NCBI GenBank assembly: GCA_003864495.1
Contig: ML133493.1
Location: 1,867,820-1,931,819 of the forward strand
Source of the DNA: Nemopilema nomurai
Taxonomy: Eukaryota; Cnidaria; Scyphozoa; Rhizostomeae; Rhizostomatidae
Direction: 5' to 3'
DNA: 64,000 bases
Positions 28,501 through 36,050 of the stretch are shown in pieces (position 1 is the stretch's first letter; every line of letters starts with the position of its first letter). Made by a program: the position numbers and the translations under genes. The notes beneath the pieces are model-generated. The model saw nothing but the letters and a program-made list of their open reading frames with translations, was not told where the DNA came from and made no database searches.

Positions 28501-31500
28501 CTTCTACGACCCAATTTAATGCAACATATCATCAAGATTTTTACGAAGAGTATAAATCAAAATTTTCTTGAAATATAATATAATTAATTTAACCGTTAGG
28601 TCTCAAATAGCTTCTTGAATAAGTTATGTTTGGTCAAGAGCTCAAAGATTGCCTCAGCGCTTGCCTACAACAAAAAAACTATCGAATCATCCCGCACATG
28701 CATAATTTACATTGAAATCTAAGAGCTTTGTGGGGTAATCCAAGCGACTCTGTTTAACCAATGCAATTCTCTTTTGCGTAACTGTGTTTGTGGGCGATAT
28801 CGAATCATTAGAATTAGCGATCTCAAATCTTTAGAATGCAGAATAAACAAAATTCCGTCCAGGATAGAGTAGTGTGCTGTTGAGAAATCTGTAAGTGATA
28901 ACACGATGCTGATTGCACGATGGTGATTGCGCGGTAGTGATTACACGATAATTATAAGATAGTAATGATATGATTGTGATTACACCAAGGTGATTACACG
29001 ATAATGGTCAAATGGTAGTGTTTATACGATAGCGATTGCACAATAGTGATTGCACGAAAACGTTTGAGCGATGACAATAACACGATAGACATTTCACCAG
29101 AGTTATAGATTATACTAAAAGTTGTTTAGGGTTGAATCGCATTTGCCTTAATTTTCGACTTTCTTAAAGACTCAATCTGAAACAAATTATGCAATGTCTT
29201 GTAAAGAAGCACACCAGTTCTACAAGATTTAATATCGCAAAAAAGGAACAATGAAGCATCAAAAATATTTTATTCACAAAAGATTGTAGACTAAATGTGT
29301 AAGATGTCAGCTTGTAGGTCTGGATGAATTTATTATATTTCTATTAGCTATTAACAACCCCAACAATTGTTAACGCACAAGAGCACTTCATTAACATTTA
29401 ATCAACTTTCTATCTGCACAATACTTCAAACCTCCTTAAAGTACCATGCTTAATTTATAGAACCCTCAGTTTTGTAGCCAATGGCTCAGTAAATTTAATC
29501 TCAACAATTAATTGCGTTTTGCTCTCAGTCAAGTAAGAAATTGCTCTTGAGATATCTCAAGAATGCTTTCAATACTGACTCGGCGCTGTCAATAGAAAGG
29601 AAATGAGCAATTTCTTATCGTCAATAGAATGTAATAGTCGTAAATAGGTTTCTGAATAAGTTGTTATTTGAGGAAGCATGCATCAAAGCCCAGTTGAGAT
29701 TGGCCTTTCTTATGCCTGGCCAATGGCAATGTATTTCACTACCGCCTAAACTCCGCATTCCATTTATCTTCATAATAGGTTGAGACGTTTTTCTTTGTGA
29801 ATCTCCGGTATCTCTGGGTTTATCAGTTGAGTAAAAGAACGCGCATATTGAACAGATGCATTGCAGCACGTCTCCGATAGTGCCTGTGTTTTGCACTTTG
29901 CCTTCTTTCCGTGTTTATTTGTCATGTCCACGGCTCGTTGATCATCTTCTTATGAATTGGCCACCCAACCTGCAATAGTTTCTAATTGACACTCGTCTTG
30001 ACCTGCAAAAATTGAACTTAAACATAGAAGTATTTTAGTGTGCAAGTGAAAGGAATTTACAGAAGAAATTTGGCAAAATATTACAGACGATTTTCTTTTA
30101 AAAGCTGAACTGGCGTTTGCTGCTTTTCGATTGACTGCCTAAAGGCATTGGAATTGTATATTGTGTCTTCGTCAACTTATCCTCCCCTTGTTTCTGCTTT
30201 TTACATAATCAATTGCAAGCATTGACACTTAAATATTGTTTCGTAGTCGAAAAAGTGCTTCTCTCATCTAAAGAGCCATTTCCCATAATACTCTTGCAAA
30301 CGCAACGTTTTAAACATATGCTGTTCTCCCTTAGGCCGCCTGTAAGGTCATATCGATTTGCCTTCATTTTGCAATTATTGCAACATTCGCGTGGAATGTA
30401 ACAGAGTGTTGGTACCACTACCGTGTTTTGACGGATGCACCAATCTCAACCAGACGCAAGCCGAAAGCACCTTTATTAGCTCTGGGATACGGTTTGTTGC
30501 AAATTCTCCACATCAAAAGCACTCCTTTTTCTCTAGGATCGCTGAGCCATGAATGATCGCTCCATTGAATTATATCTTATATCAAATAGTCCGGGTCCTT
30601 TATAACCAATGTGTTTTTGTTGCAAAACCTAGTTGATGTCAGCCGTTCATAATAACGAATTTAACTATCTTTTGCCAGATTTTAAGTACTAGTTAAGTAA
30701 GAAGAAGAATGACTGAGTTTTTATGTAAACATACACTTATTGCTCTTTTATAAGAAAACAATTCTCAATTATTAGAACGTTATGCAGGCTTTCCTTTATG
30801 AGAGAGCATTTTGCAAAAAAGATATGCATGGTGCATAAATAAGTTTGGAATTTTCAGAGCTTATTGTTTGAAAGCAACAAGAGTCTAGATATCCAAGATT
30901 TAGTAGAAGACCGCTGTGAAAGAACCGGACCGGCGATTTACATTTGAAAATAGGGGAGGGAGGGGGGCAAAATGGGGAGGGAGGGGGCAAAATGGCAAAA
31001 TGTGAAGTAATAAATTCATAATCAGGGCCTTACTAAGCAAAAAGAATTACAGAATATTTGAGCTTCTTCCTTGCTTTTTATAAACTTTCTATTTGTTTCT
31101 ACATTACCTTAAAGACATTCTGCTCTGAAAAAGTAGGGGGCCATGGCCCACTCCAAAGAATGAGATACTTGTTTTCTAAAGATAATGCAGTAAGCAGTAA
31201 GCTTCTGCCATTCAAATGAAAGGGTAACAAGATAAGAACGATGGCAACTAAAGAGGCTTCTGATTAACAAGGTTTTGCCTGCGTTTGCTGTCTTGGCAGG
31301 TTTCCCGGTTGCGGTGACGGCACTGTCTACAGCCGTATTCTATGATCAGTATGGTCAAGAAGAAATGTGAGTCATGTATTATTCTTTCAGCCACAAATTA
31401 GTTATGAAACTGGAAAGTCAATGTGATTAGATAGACAAAGCTAGGTACAAAGCTAAAAACTAATCTTGTAATTTGGGATTTGCGAATGCTGACTTTATTT

Positions 31501-34348
31501 TCAAGCATGCTTTTATTTAACCAAATAGACTTGATTATTTTTTGTACATTGTAACCATCAAACCTTGGAATCTGTTGGCTATCGTAAATCTTCGTTATAT
31601 TACGAAAACATCCTACGATACGGAATTTCCAATTAGGTGTTGGATCAAAGTGATGAATATTCGATACTTCATATCTCCCATTGTTTTTTCCTGAATCCTT
31701 CAACCTTGTAGAGGATGGGAGCCCCGCCATAATCTCGTAAAATCCAATTTAAAAACAATTCCACTCTTTGCCACACGTCCCTCCTCTGTTTATAGGTGTT
31801 GGATGACACGAAGGGTGCTTCTTACTCTACTTGTGTTTCCTGTGGTCCTGCTCGTCATGGTAAAATCAATTTCGTTCAGTCACTTTTGCATCGTAGTCTT
31901 GATCTAATCGCTAAAATCCATCAAACCAAGTCGACTGTCTAAGGCCAAACCTCCACTAGGCGGAAAATATCGAGGCGGAAAAAATTTCCTGCAATCTAAT
32001 CGGCTTATTGTAATCGTCGCAGCGGAAAATGCCGACTAGCGAAAAGTAGGCAGTCATCCAACTTTTCGCGGCACGACAATTTTCTGCCTAGTGGTGGACA
32101 TTAGGCTTAAGCTAGCCTTCTCCCATTCACTAGCTTTTATTCAAAGTGAGAACACACAAGTTGCCTTTTGAAACCTGATCTAACTAACACATGACATCTT
32201 GTTGCTTCAAAGAGCTACATTAAGTTCAGCCTTTATCGGCCTTTGATTTATTTATGAAGTGAACCTTGGATTGCAAGCACGCCCAAATACGAGCCAAAAT
32301 CACAAACAAGAAACCCCTCGCATCCATTGATAAAATGGGTTGGACGCATACACCAGTATTCTACATTCATTCTTTTAGCAAAGAGGTGTGGTCACATTGC
32401 AGGTTCTAATCTACCATCGTAGCAAGAGATTAGAATTACTTACCAATAGTTTGGTGTACAATTTGACGACCTTGGTATAAGGTCAAATGACAAATAAGTT
32501 ATAAAAATTCAGGTGCATTTAATATTTTGCGTCTTGAAAATTCTCAGGTAAATAAGAATGGTGTGAAGTTAGGTTATTGACAAAAAGACAATTCAATAAA
32601 ATACAGTGCTGGCTGGATAGTGCTATTACACCAAGGGATTTTACGTACAGCTTTGATACCATGATAAGTATAACATTAATTTTTCTAGGCAAACATAATA
32701 TTATTTGGAATGGTGACGGGTGCGTATTACTCAGGCAAAAGGCGAGCAAAACCTACGATAGCAGATCCAATGAAATTAACTTCTACCGGCTCAGTATTTC
32801 TGGCTGTTAGGTTTGTACCACTTTGTACCACTTTGTACCACTTTGTACCACTTTGTACCACTTTGTACCACTTTGTACCACTTTGTACCACTTTGTACAA
32901 CTTTGTACCACTTTGTATCACATTCGAGGCATAATAGCTTCGTTGGTCCTTCATGCAATGTTTGCCTTGCAGAAAAAATGTTCGTCAGATACGTCTTGTT
33001 CTTCTAAATGGAATTAACTCAAGAAGCATGACAGTTTCCTGTAACTACGATGCAACAGCAGCGAATAGCTTAGAATAGACGAGGGAGTTACATCCATTTC
33101 TAAGGGGGGAGGAGAAAGAGAATTTGCGTCGATAATTTCAACTGAAGCCATAAATTGACCCTTCCAGTCAAATATAATCTTTGAAAAAGGTTCCAACTGT
33201 ATATCTTTTAACTCAAATGTGTGGCAATCAAAATATTTTTGGAAGAATATTATCTGAGTCTCCACTATTTCGGCACATCTACGAGAAACGATTACCGCAA
33301 GGTCACATGCCTTTATCGACTTTCTGAAATTTGCTACCCCTTCTATTTACGTGTGCTTACAGATTGTGATTCTCATTTTTAGCACCAAGGTCTTGGCTAG
33401 TGCACTGTACTTCCTTCTGGTCAGCCTAGCTTCTGCATTTGGAATCTCTACCATTTTAAAGCCACTGAGTTTACTGAGATACTGCTACCTTGTGCTGAAC
33501 TTGATTCAGGTAAATCAATCAATAGAATCAGTCATAAATCTTCATTCTTCATAAGCTCAACTCAGTTTGACGCTTTTAACGCTTATAAATCAATGATTGA
33601 TTCTATGATTGGCAAATGTTCTAAATGATTGAGAAGAGATGCTCAAAGCTGGCAAACAATGATTCGAAATTTCGCCTTGGCAGCTGACCGCATATATCGA
33701 TCGAGAAGAGCGTTTATCATACGTTTCATATAGACGCTTCTACTGCGAGATGAAGTAGGTGAATTGTTTTAAAAGATACAATGCGGAGAGTCACTCTGTC
33801 TTCATGCCTAAAGGAATCAACATTTGCGAACAGTGTGTCATAGTCTAGTAACACTACCATTACTTTAAATCGTCTCTGTTTGCAAATCTCATCATCTGTT
33901 AGCCGAATCTCTTTTTGCTGGAGTGAAATCAGGTGAATTTTTGAAACATCATTTAAATTATGCTCCGGTAGAGCTTGAGATGAGTCAATTGGCCTAAACA
34001 AAATTTAATTCATTGCGAAATTTTCATTTTTCAGGGTATGGCGTTTCTCTCTATCCGCGTGATTTTCAGCAAAAAGGTATGTGGGTTCAGAATTATACAT
34101 TATTTGTTTCGAGCTTCGGACAATGGTATTATTCGTTTTGTATTGCTCCTTCCTTATAATTGGCTTTGTGTTAAAGGATAAGCTTTATCCTTCCTTGTTT
34201 ACAGCTATCAAGAATTATAAAACGTCAAGAGAGAAATAGTGAAGGCCAGCTGAACGCATTTGCAATTTTCAACACAAGTCTGTCCCTTGCAGACAACGAG
34301 TCACTGAATCAAGACTTTCTCTCATTACATGCAAAGGTGAACTCTTAA
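1405..34348 (+). CDS. EGF/SEA/HRM/GAIN adhesion-type GPCR, 3'-complete, 5' end not found
   Basis: I assembled 37 coding exons from splice signals and continuous reading phase. Their summed length is 5,900 bp, giving about 1,966 residues from a codon interrupted at 1405 to a stop at 34346-34348. Order: 25 EGF repeats of the D-[VIL]-[DN]-E-C calcium-binding type, SEA domain, two EGF repeats, HRM, GAIN with an inserted cysteine-rich module, degenerate GPS, seven hydrophobic helices, short tail. Family knowledge: adhesion GPCRs sit in the plasma membrane, bind matrix or cell-surface ligands and signal through G proteins. The 7TM part keeps the TM3 cysteine and the Cys-Trp pair in extracellular loop 2. 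No signal peptide or initiator ATG was found, so the N-terminus lies upstream or in an unrecognised exon. The ligand is unknown. Exons are listed separately below; the span shown includes introns. Confidence 0.87.
1950..2072 (+). CDS. Receptor exon: EGF repeat 2
   Basis: This 123-bp phase 1-1 exon starts D-I-D-E-C and carries six cysteines. The Cys-x-Asn...Tyr-x-Cys-x-Cys stretch fits the aspartate/asparagine hydroxylation consensus of calcium-binding EGF repeats. Acceptor cttttgcag, donor aag|gtaatt. Confidence 0.88.
2717..4312 (+). CDS. Receptor exon: thirteen tandem calcium-binding EGF repeats in a single exon
   Basis: This 1,596-bp exon encodes 13 consecutive EGF repeats of about 41 residues each; repeat 7 is one residue shorter. 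Each opens D-[MIVL]-[DN]-E-C and contains six cysteines plus the C-x-N....[YF]-x-C-x-C hydroxylation signature. Almost all have a G-[YF]-x-G-x-[GE] turn before the last cysteine. Acceptor is tttaag at 2716 and donor is cag|gttaga after 4312, both phase 1. Calcium-binding EGF tandems form rigid rods, so this segment probably acts as an extracellular spacer. It is unusual because the neighbouring repeats each occupy a single 120-126-bp exon. Confidence 0.93.
4580..4702 (+). CDS. Receptor exon: EGF repeat 16
   Basis: This 123-bp phase 1-1 exon encodes one calcium-binding EGF repeat (D-I-D-E-C start, six cysteines). Acceptor ctcctag, donor ctg|gtacgc. Confidence 0.88.
5351..5473 (+). CDS. Receptor exon: EGF repeat 17
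   Basis: This 123-bp phase 1-1 exon encodes a D-V-D-E-C EGF repeat with six cysteines. Acceptor tttttacag, donor aag|gtaata. Confidence 0.88.
5817..5939 (+). CDS. Receptor exon: EGF repeat 18
   Basis: This 123-bp phase 1-1 exon encodes a D-V-D-E-C EGF repeat with the hydroxylation consensus. Acceptor tttactag, donor aag|gttaac. Confidence 0.87.
6864..6986 (+). CDS. Receptor exon: EGF repeat 19
   Basis: This 123-bp phase 1-1 exon encodes a D-V-N-E-C EGF repeat. Acceptor tttgtcag, donor atg|gtaagt. Confidence 0.88.
7504..7545 (+). repeat. Short AT-rich tandem repeat
   Basis: Three near-perfect copies of TATGATTATA-like units followed by a diverged copy, within a receptor intron. Confidence 0.7.
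7602..7724 (+). CDS. Receptor exon: EGF repeat 20
   Basis: This 123-bp phase 1-1 exon encodes a D-I-D-E-C EGF repeat. Acceptor attttgcag, donor cag|gtagac. Confidence 0.88.
8222..8344 (+). CDS. Receptor exon: EGF repeat 21
   Basis: This 123-bp phase 1-1 exon encodes a D-I-D-E-C EGF repeat. Acceptor atgtttag, donor ctg|gtaacg. Confidence 0.87.
8592..8714 (+). CDS. Receptor exon: EGF repeat 22
   Basis: This 123-bp phase 1-1 exon encodes a D-I-D-E-C EGF repeat. Acceptor ttttatcag, donor cag|gtgagt. The intron that follows carries the foldback element at 9055-10624. Confidence 0.88.
9055..9562 (+). repeat. Left inverted arm of the foldback element
   Basis: This arm mirrors 10117-10624. It contains two direct copies of a segment starting GTTTCAACCACCGTTCAAC (about 9189 and 9299). 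Its inner part (9368-9553, - strand) is an open frame of 61 codons starting M-F-S-S-F-N-D-D that recurs in the other arm with only a few residue changes. Confidence 0.85.
9563..10116. other. Central spacer of the foldback element
   Basis: About 554 bp of unique sequence between the arms. It contains three close copies of an ATACGGGCGT/ATACGGGCTT motif at 9667-9712 and no recognisable coding region. Confidence 0.6.
10117..10624 (-). repeat. Right inverted arm of the foldback element
   Basis: Reverse-complement partner of 9055-9562, equal in length. The 61-codon open frame is here on the + strand at 10126-10311. The complementary frame (10050-10277, - strand) reads [10 protein letters not shown] internally. 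Either frame may be a captured gene fragment; neither is recognised. Confidence 0.85.
10691..10813 (+). CDS. Receptor exon: EGF repeat 23
   Basis: This 123-bp phase 1-1 exon encodes a D-V-D-E-C EGF repeat. Acceptor gcatttag, donor cag|gtaaga. It begins only 58 bp after the right target duplication of the foldback element. Confidence 0.88.
10814..15359. other. Large receptor intron of about 4.5 kb
   Basis: No additional EGF exon (D-x-D-E-C with flanking ag/gt) was found. The longest open frames are under 80 codons and unrecognised. It holds a possible hAT-like element at 13652-14150. Confidence 0.5.
13652..14150. mobile_element. Possible non-autonomous hAT-like element
   Basis: The left end CAGTAGCATGCTGG and the reverse complement of the right end CAGTGGCGTGCTGG match at 12 of 14 positions and resemble common hAT termini (CAGTGGCGT...). 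The span is 499 bp with no coding capacity. I could not find a convincing 8-bp target duplication, so this is tentative. Confidence 0.35.
15360..15479 (+). CDS. Receptor exon: EGF repeat 24
   Basis: This 120-bp phase 1-1 exon encodes an EGF repeat starting D-T-N-E-C, one residue shorter than most others. Acceptor tcgctgtag, donor ctg|gtacgc. The intron upstream is about 4.5 kb. Confidence 0.85.
15833..15958 (+). CDS. Receptor exon: EGF repeat 25
   Basis: This 126-bp phase 1-1 exon encodes a D-V-D-E-C EGF repeat. The last repeat before SEA has a one-residue insertion and lacks the usual aromatic residue before Cys5. Acceptor gctttgcag, donor gaa|gtagct; the split codon joins to lysine with the next exon. 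Confidence 0.82.
16186..17529 (+). CDS. Receptor exons: SEA domain (three exons)
   Basis: Exons 16186-16301, 16652-16710 and 17387-17529 (phases 1-0, 0-2, 2-1) join into about 106 residues matching a SEA fold. The first strand reads [12 protein letters not shown], followed by an SSEFKSL helix, an IEDLYRV segment, then [10 protein letters not shown] spanning the last splice junction. SEA domains occur in mucins and several adhesion GPCRs. In cleaving members, autoproteolysis occurs between G and S of a G-S-V-V-V-type motif. G-S-V is present here at the expected place before a beta strand, so cleavage is possible but not shown. A second G-S-I occurs about 40 residues later and is not at the cleavage position. 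Confidence 0.82.
18294..18401 (+). CDS. Receptor exon: EGF repeat 26 (short, non-calcium type)
   Basis: This 108-bp phase 1-1 exon encodes a 36-residue EGF repeat with six cysteines and no D-x-D-E-C start. The acceptor is gcatctag. The donor that keeps phase is TAG|GCTAGT, a GC-type donor. The nearby gtaaat four bases on would put a stop codon at the junction with the next exon. Confidence 0.72.
   Translation: MPVILRALRMLCALRRMDMACANALTGLLATGKCA
18819..18941 (+). CDS. Receptor exon: EGF repeat 27 (calcium-binding, GGCSHVC type)
   Basis: This 123-bp phase 1-1 exon starts D-V-D-E-C and contains G-G-C-S-H-V-C. That spacing is typical of the LDL-receptor/fibulin class of calcium-binding EGF repeats, so it differs from the N-terminal tandem repeats. 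Acceptor tttcgcag, donor ttg|gtaggc. Confidence 0.87.
19690..20353 (+). CDS. Receptor exons: hormone-receptor-motif (HRM/HormR) domain
   Basis: Exons 19690-19797 (phase 1-1) and 20244-20353 (phase 1-0) encode an HRM-like domain. Family hallmarks are visible: W...[11 protein letters not shown] in the first exon, then G-T-A-S-R-V-C and G-G-W-D-A-P...C in the second. Two Cys-Pro pairs occur, so there is a short insertion relative to other adhesion GPCRs. The domain precedes GAIN, its usual place in this receptor family. The second acceptor (gatcag at 20243) was chosen because the stronger ctcag upstream gives an in-frame stop. Confidence 0.75.
20463..21483 (+). CDS. Receptor exons: GAIN domain, subdomain A
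   Basis: Exons 20463-20663, 21127-21195 and 21333-21483 (phases 0-0, 0-0, 0-1) encode about 140 mostly helical residues. They include [13 protein letters not shown] followed by two amphipathic helices. This fits the helical subdomain A of GAIN, which lies between HRM and the GPS in adhesion GPCRs. Assignment rests on position plus helix pattern, since GAIN-A is poorly conserved. Donors are gcg|gtaatt, aag|gtgagt and taa|gtatgt. Confidence 0.72.
23472..23618 (+). CDS. Receptor exon: GAIN subdomain B, first part
   Basis: This 147-bp phase 1-1 exon encodes a beta-rich stretch with two N-x-S/T glycosylation sequons. Acceptor acttcctag, donor aag|gtattc. The previous intron (21484-23471) is about 2 kb. 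The next constant GAIN exon is 25336-25439, and its phase joins this exon directly as well as through the module exon between them. Confidence 0.7.
24094..24384 (+). CDS. Receptor exon: inserted cysteine-rich GCY...QDGGWC...KYG module
   Basis: This 291-bp phase 1-1 exon encodes 97 residues with four cysteines (GCYSD, QKC, GGWC, QNC). The core reads [10 protein letters not shown], then F-N-K-Y-G, then G-K-G-G and D-I-Y-Q-I-K. I recognise it as a secreted module frequent in cnidarian proteins, loosely resembling WSC domains; I cannot give it a formal family name. It lies between two pieces of GAIN subdomain B. Both boundaries are phase 1, so skipping the exon preserves the frame. Acceptor tttccatag, donor aag|gtgaga. 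Its function in the receptor is unknown; a ligand-binding insert is inference. Confidence 0.78.
24913..25113. mobile_element. Small TTAA-flanked inverted-repeat element (MITE)
   Basis: TTAA occurs at both ends (24913-24916 and 25110-25113). Inside these the termini are inverted: TAGTTTACACGAGCAAGTTT on the left against TAGTTTACACAAGCAAGTTT as the complement of the right. Further inverted motifs (GACAATTTTT, CATATGAAAAATTG) lie inside. A TTAA target is typical of piggyBac-class elements. It is in the receptor intron just after the inserted-module exon. Confidence 0.7.
25336..26341 (+). CDS. Receptor exons: GAIN subdomain B end and degenerate GPS
   Basis: Exons 25336-25439, 25979-26025 and 26224-26341 (phases 1-0, 0-2, 2-0) encode V-T-L-P-Q, an F-P-S-G-Y-F stretch, then a GPS-like region. 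The GPS keeps the first cysteine (L-L-S-C-Q), the tryptophan (L-R-W-S-A-D-G) and a third-position cysteine (K-T-E-C). The usual W...G-C cysteine and the C-x-C-x-H-L-T core are missing; [11 protein letters not shown] stands where H-L-T-x-F-x-V-L-L is expected. GPS cleavage between L and T/S, and exposure of a standard tethered agonist, are therefore not predicted. The acceptor at 26223 is fixed by phase and has a weak pyrimidine tract. Confidence 0.72.
27233..28228 (+). CDS. Receptor exons: TM1 and TM2
   Basis: Exon 27233-27342 (phase 0-2) encodes a hydrophobic helix beginning [10 protein letters not shown] and ending near V-F-Y. Exon 28129-28228 (phase 2-0) encodes [17 protein letters not shown] as TM2. 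The linking intracellular loop is very short. Donors are tgg|gtaggc and cag|gtatct. The intron between them carries a 19-bp minisatellite. Confidence 0.83.
27742..27969 (+). repeat. Minisatellite, 19-bp unit, 12 copies
   Basis: Consensus GCTTACCTGGAATAAGGAG repeats head to tail 12 times with little divergence; some units have GCTTATC, and the last (GCTTAACTAGAACAAGAAG) is diverged. There are no spacers. It lies in the intron between TM1 and TM2 exons. Confidence 0.95.
28900..29095 (+). repeat. Degenerate minisatellite around GTGATTACACGAT
   Basis: About a dozen imperfect copies of a motif near GTGATTGCACGATAAT or GTGATTACACGATA run through this stretch with variable spacing of roughly 15-18 bp. 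It is intronic to the receptor gene. Confidence 0.6.
30335..30491 (+). CDS. Receptor exon: TM3, loop and start of TM4
   Basis: This 157-bp phase 0-1 exon starts A-A-C-K-V, giving the cysteine at the outer end of TM3. It continues through [16 protein letters not shown] to a basic loop (S-T-R-R-K-P-K) and the start of TM4 (L-L-A-L-G-Y-G). The acceptor ccttag at 30334 was chosen over a closer AG because it retains the cysteine. Donor acg|gtttgt. Confidence 0.83.
31300..31859 (+). CDS. Receptor exons: end of TM4, extracellular loop 2 and TM5
   Basis: Exon 31300-31366 (phase 1-2) completes TM4 (F-P-V-A-V-T-A-L) and enters loop 2. Exon 31796-31859 (phase 2-0) begins with the Cys-Trp pair that is a hallmark of loop 2 in adhesion GPCRs, followed by TM5 ([14 protein letters not shown]). 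The loop cysteine presumably pairs with the TM3 cysteine. Donors are aat|gtgagt and atg|gtaaaa. Confidence 0.85.
31939..32110. mobile_element. Small TTAA-type inverted-repeat element (MITE)
   Basis: The left part carries CCACTAGGCGGAAAAT and the complement of the right part carries CCACTAGGCAGAAAAT near each end. TTAA is present at the right end (32107-32110) and CTAA at the left (31939-31942), suggesting a mutated TTAA target. It lies in the intron after the TM5 exon. Confidence 0.55.
32689..32810 (+). CDS. Receptor exon: end of TM5, intracellular loop 3, start of TM6
   Basis: This 122-bp phase 0-2 exon reads [10 protein letters not shown], then a basic loop (S-G-K-R-R-A-K), then S-V-F-L-A-V. 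Acceptor ttttctag. Donor tag|gtttgt at 32811 coincides with the first unit of a 10-bp tandem array. The reading frame stays open through that array to a stop ending at 32934, so intron retention would truncate the receptor after TM5. Confidence 0.82.
32811..32920 (+). repeat. Minisatellite, 10-bp unit, 11 copies, starting at a 5' splice site
   Basis: Unit CTTTGTACCA repeats 11 times almost perfectly. The first unit reads GTTTGTACCA, and its leading GT is the donor of the receptor exon ending at 32810. In the exon's frame three units encode the 10-residue period [10 protein letters not shown]. Confidence 0.95.
33383..34076 (+). CDS. Receptor exons: TM6 and TM7
   Basis: Exon 33383-33509 (phase 2-0) encodes TM6 ([15 protein letters not shown]), a short loop and the start of TM7 ([13 protein letters not shown]). 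Exon 34035-34076 (phase 0-0) completes TM7 with [11 protein letters not shown]. Donors are cag|gtaaat and aag|gtatgt. Confidence 0.84.
34205..34348 (+). CDS. Receptor terminal exon: cytoplasmic tail and stop
   Basis: This exon starts at acag|CTATCA, continues in phase 0 for 47 residues and stops at TAA 34346-34348. The tail is short, with a basic start (R-I-I-K-R-Q-E-R) followed by serine-rich and acidic sequence. A possible donor (AAG|GTGAAC at 34337) could extend the protein, but two AATAAA signals just downstream support termination here. Confidence 0.72.
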   Translation, partial: LSRIIKRQERNSEGQLNAFAIFNTSLSLADNESLNQDFLSLHAKVNS

Positions 34349-34388
34349 CTCAATTCAGGGCTGAGAAGAGCTATTTTTCCTTTCAGTT

Positions 34389-34434
34389 AATAAAAAGCAC
34401 ATTAAAACCATTAGCTTAATGACCACAGAATAAA
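34389..34434 (+). promoter_or_regulatory. Candidate polyadenylation signals of the receptor gene
   Basis: AATAAA occurs at 34389-34394 and again at 34429-34434, 41 and 81 bp after the stop codon. Either could direct 3' end formation. No transcript evidence is available. Confidence 0.5.
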
Positions 34435-35370
34435 GATTTACTGTGATTTCTCTTCCTTTCAAAACCATAAGTTGTTCCACGTTGCATTTTATGTTACTAT
34501 TTTCTACATATATGAATATTTTAGTGGGACAACTAGAGAAGCCACGAATGTGACGCTTGTCCTACATTTGACTAACAAAGACATTTGCATGTATTAAGGG
34601 CTATTTTCTCTGTACCTGAGATATTTCATATGCTATTTCATACACTAATTTCGCTATTTTCTCTGTACCTTAGATATTTCATACACTAATTTTTTTCGTT
34701 ACCTGGTTGACGATTCCCGTTACATCTGCATATCTCTACAACATCATTGTCCGTAAACAGAATTCTCTCACCCATTTTCCCAACTATATCCCTAGTTTTG
34801 AATGACTCTGATCTCACAGCAGCAAGATGAAGCTGGCAAGGAGCTTGGCTGGGACACGAAAATGTGACGATGCTGTATAAGCAAGTCTCTACCCGTAGTT
34901 GAATGGAATTCTGACCCTAGCCTCTGCAGCATCAAAAAAGGCTTAGATTTCACACTGAGATGCGTATGAAGAGATGCAGACAATTGACACTTAAAGCTAA
35001 AAAACCTCAATTATAAGTGAAGTTTGTATATAACCTCATGTAACAAGATCCCTTGTTATCTTGCATTTCAAATGAACATCGAAGGCATCATTGTTTGACT
35101 TTGCAATTGTTCTGGACACCCTGTCCTTTTCAAGCTACACTCATCAAATTTAGAATAATGACCAAAAGCTGGCAAATCAATAGCCAGTTGCAAGGCGCAT
35201 GATTTGCTTCCACATGGCTTCATGACTTCACATCTTCTTTGGAAACTGTGAAACTCTTCTTGTCTACATAAAATTAGAGATTTTGCATGGAAATGTAAAC
35301 AGATTCTAAGATAGATTGCGCCAAAATATAAACCGATGGTAACTATAGAGGTCGTCATTTCAATGTTGTT

Positions 35371-35412
35371 CAACTGTTTCTCGCAATTATGAAGTTTTGT
35401 ACCACAAGATGT
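35371..35412 (+). repeat. Dispersed repeat fragment shared with the 58.6-kb region
   Basis: CTGTTTCTCGCAATTATGAAGTTTTGTACCACAA corresponds, in reverse complement and with mismatches, to 58596-58632. It is also related to 58680-58715, where GATGTTTTGTGGCACAAAGC is followed by TTCACAATTGCCAG. It is probably a fragment of an interspersed repeat family. Confidence 0.5.
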
Positions 35413-35974
35413 TTTTCCCCACTGTTCCCAAAAATAATTCGAGCGCACTCGATTGGTGTGTCCGCCCAAATCATTCCAATCTGAAAAAACTTGAACACAA
35501 TAAGAAAGTATCTCAAGAAGTGTTTTCAAGCTCCAAATATCTTTGTGACACGTTCGTGAGCAAGCTCGTCATATAAAATGGCGGCCAAGCTAGGGACAGA
35601 TCTTAAATGGAAACACTGAAGATCCTTGGTGGAAATATACCTGGCCATCGAGTTCAACATAAATAAAAGTTTGTAGCTCGCACAACCAAAGCTTTTTCAG
35701 CTTCTGAAATTTTCCTTTTATGGACGTATTCAAGAACTCTACTAATAGATCTATTTCTTTTGATTCATCTTAAGGTTGAGACACTCATGCATTAATGCCA
35801 AAGGAATTTAGGGATATAAAGAAAGAGTCCTATTATCCAAACCTATTTTGTCATTTTCATCTGCTTTTAGTAAATTTAGACTGATAATCGTTTTAGTGCG
35901 CTTTTAACCTTGAAGTTCCAAGTAGAAAGGTCTACATGAAAATGGCAGCCTTGGTTTATGAAAGCTCCGTGGGC

Positions 35975-36050
35975 TGACTGAGGTTCTATGGTGTAGTGGT
36001 AAGGTCAAGTCAGCTCTGTCAAGTCTGCTCTCAAAGGGTCGATGAAAGCT
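35975..36050 (+). other. Weak tRNA-like fragment
   Basis: TGGTGTAGTGGTAAGG resembles a tRNA D-arm (A box), and GGGTCGATGAA about 45 bp later weakly resembles a B box. No acceptor stem closes, so this is at most a tRNA-derived repeat remnant. Confidence 0.2.

Noticed and set aside
35068..35529. 153-codon - strand open frame
   Set aside because: No recognisable domain, no splice context, and it overlaps a dispersed repeat; treated as chance or repeat-derived.
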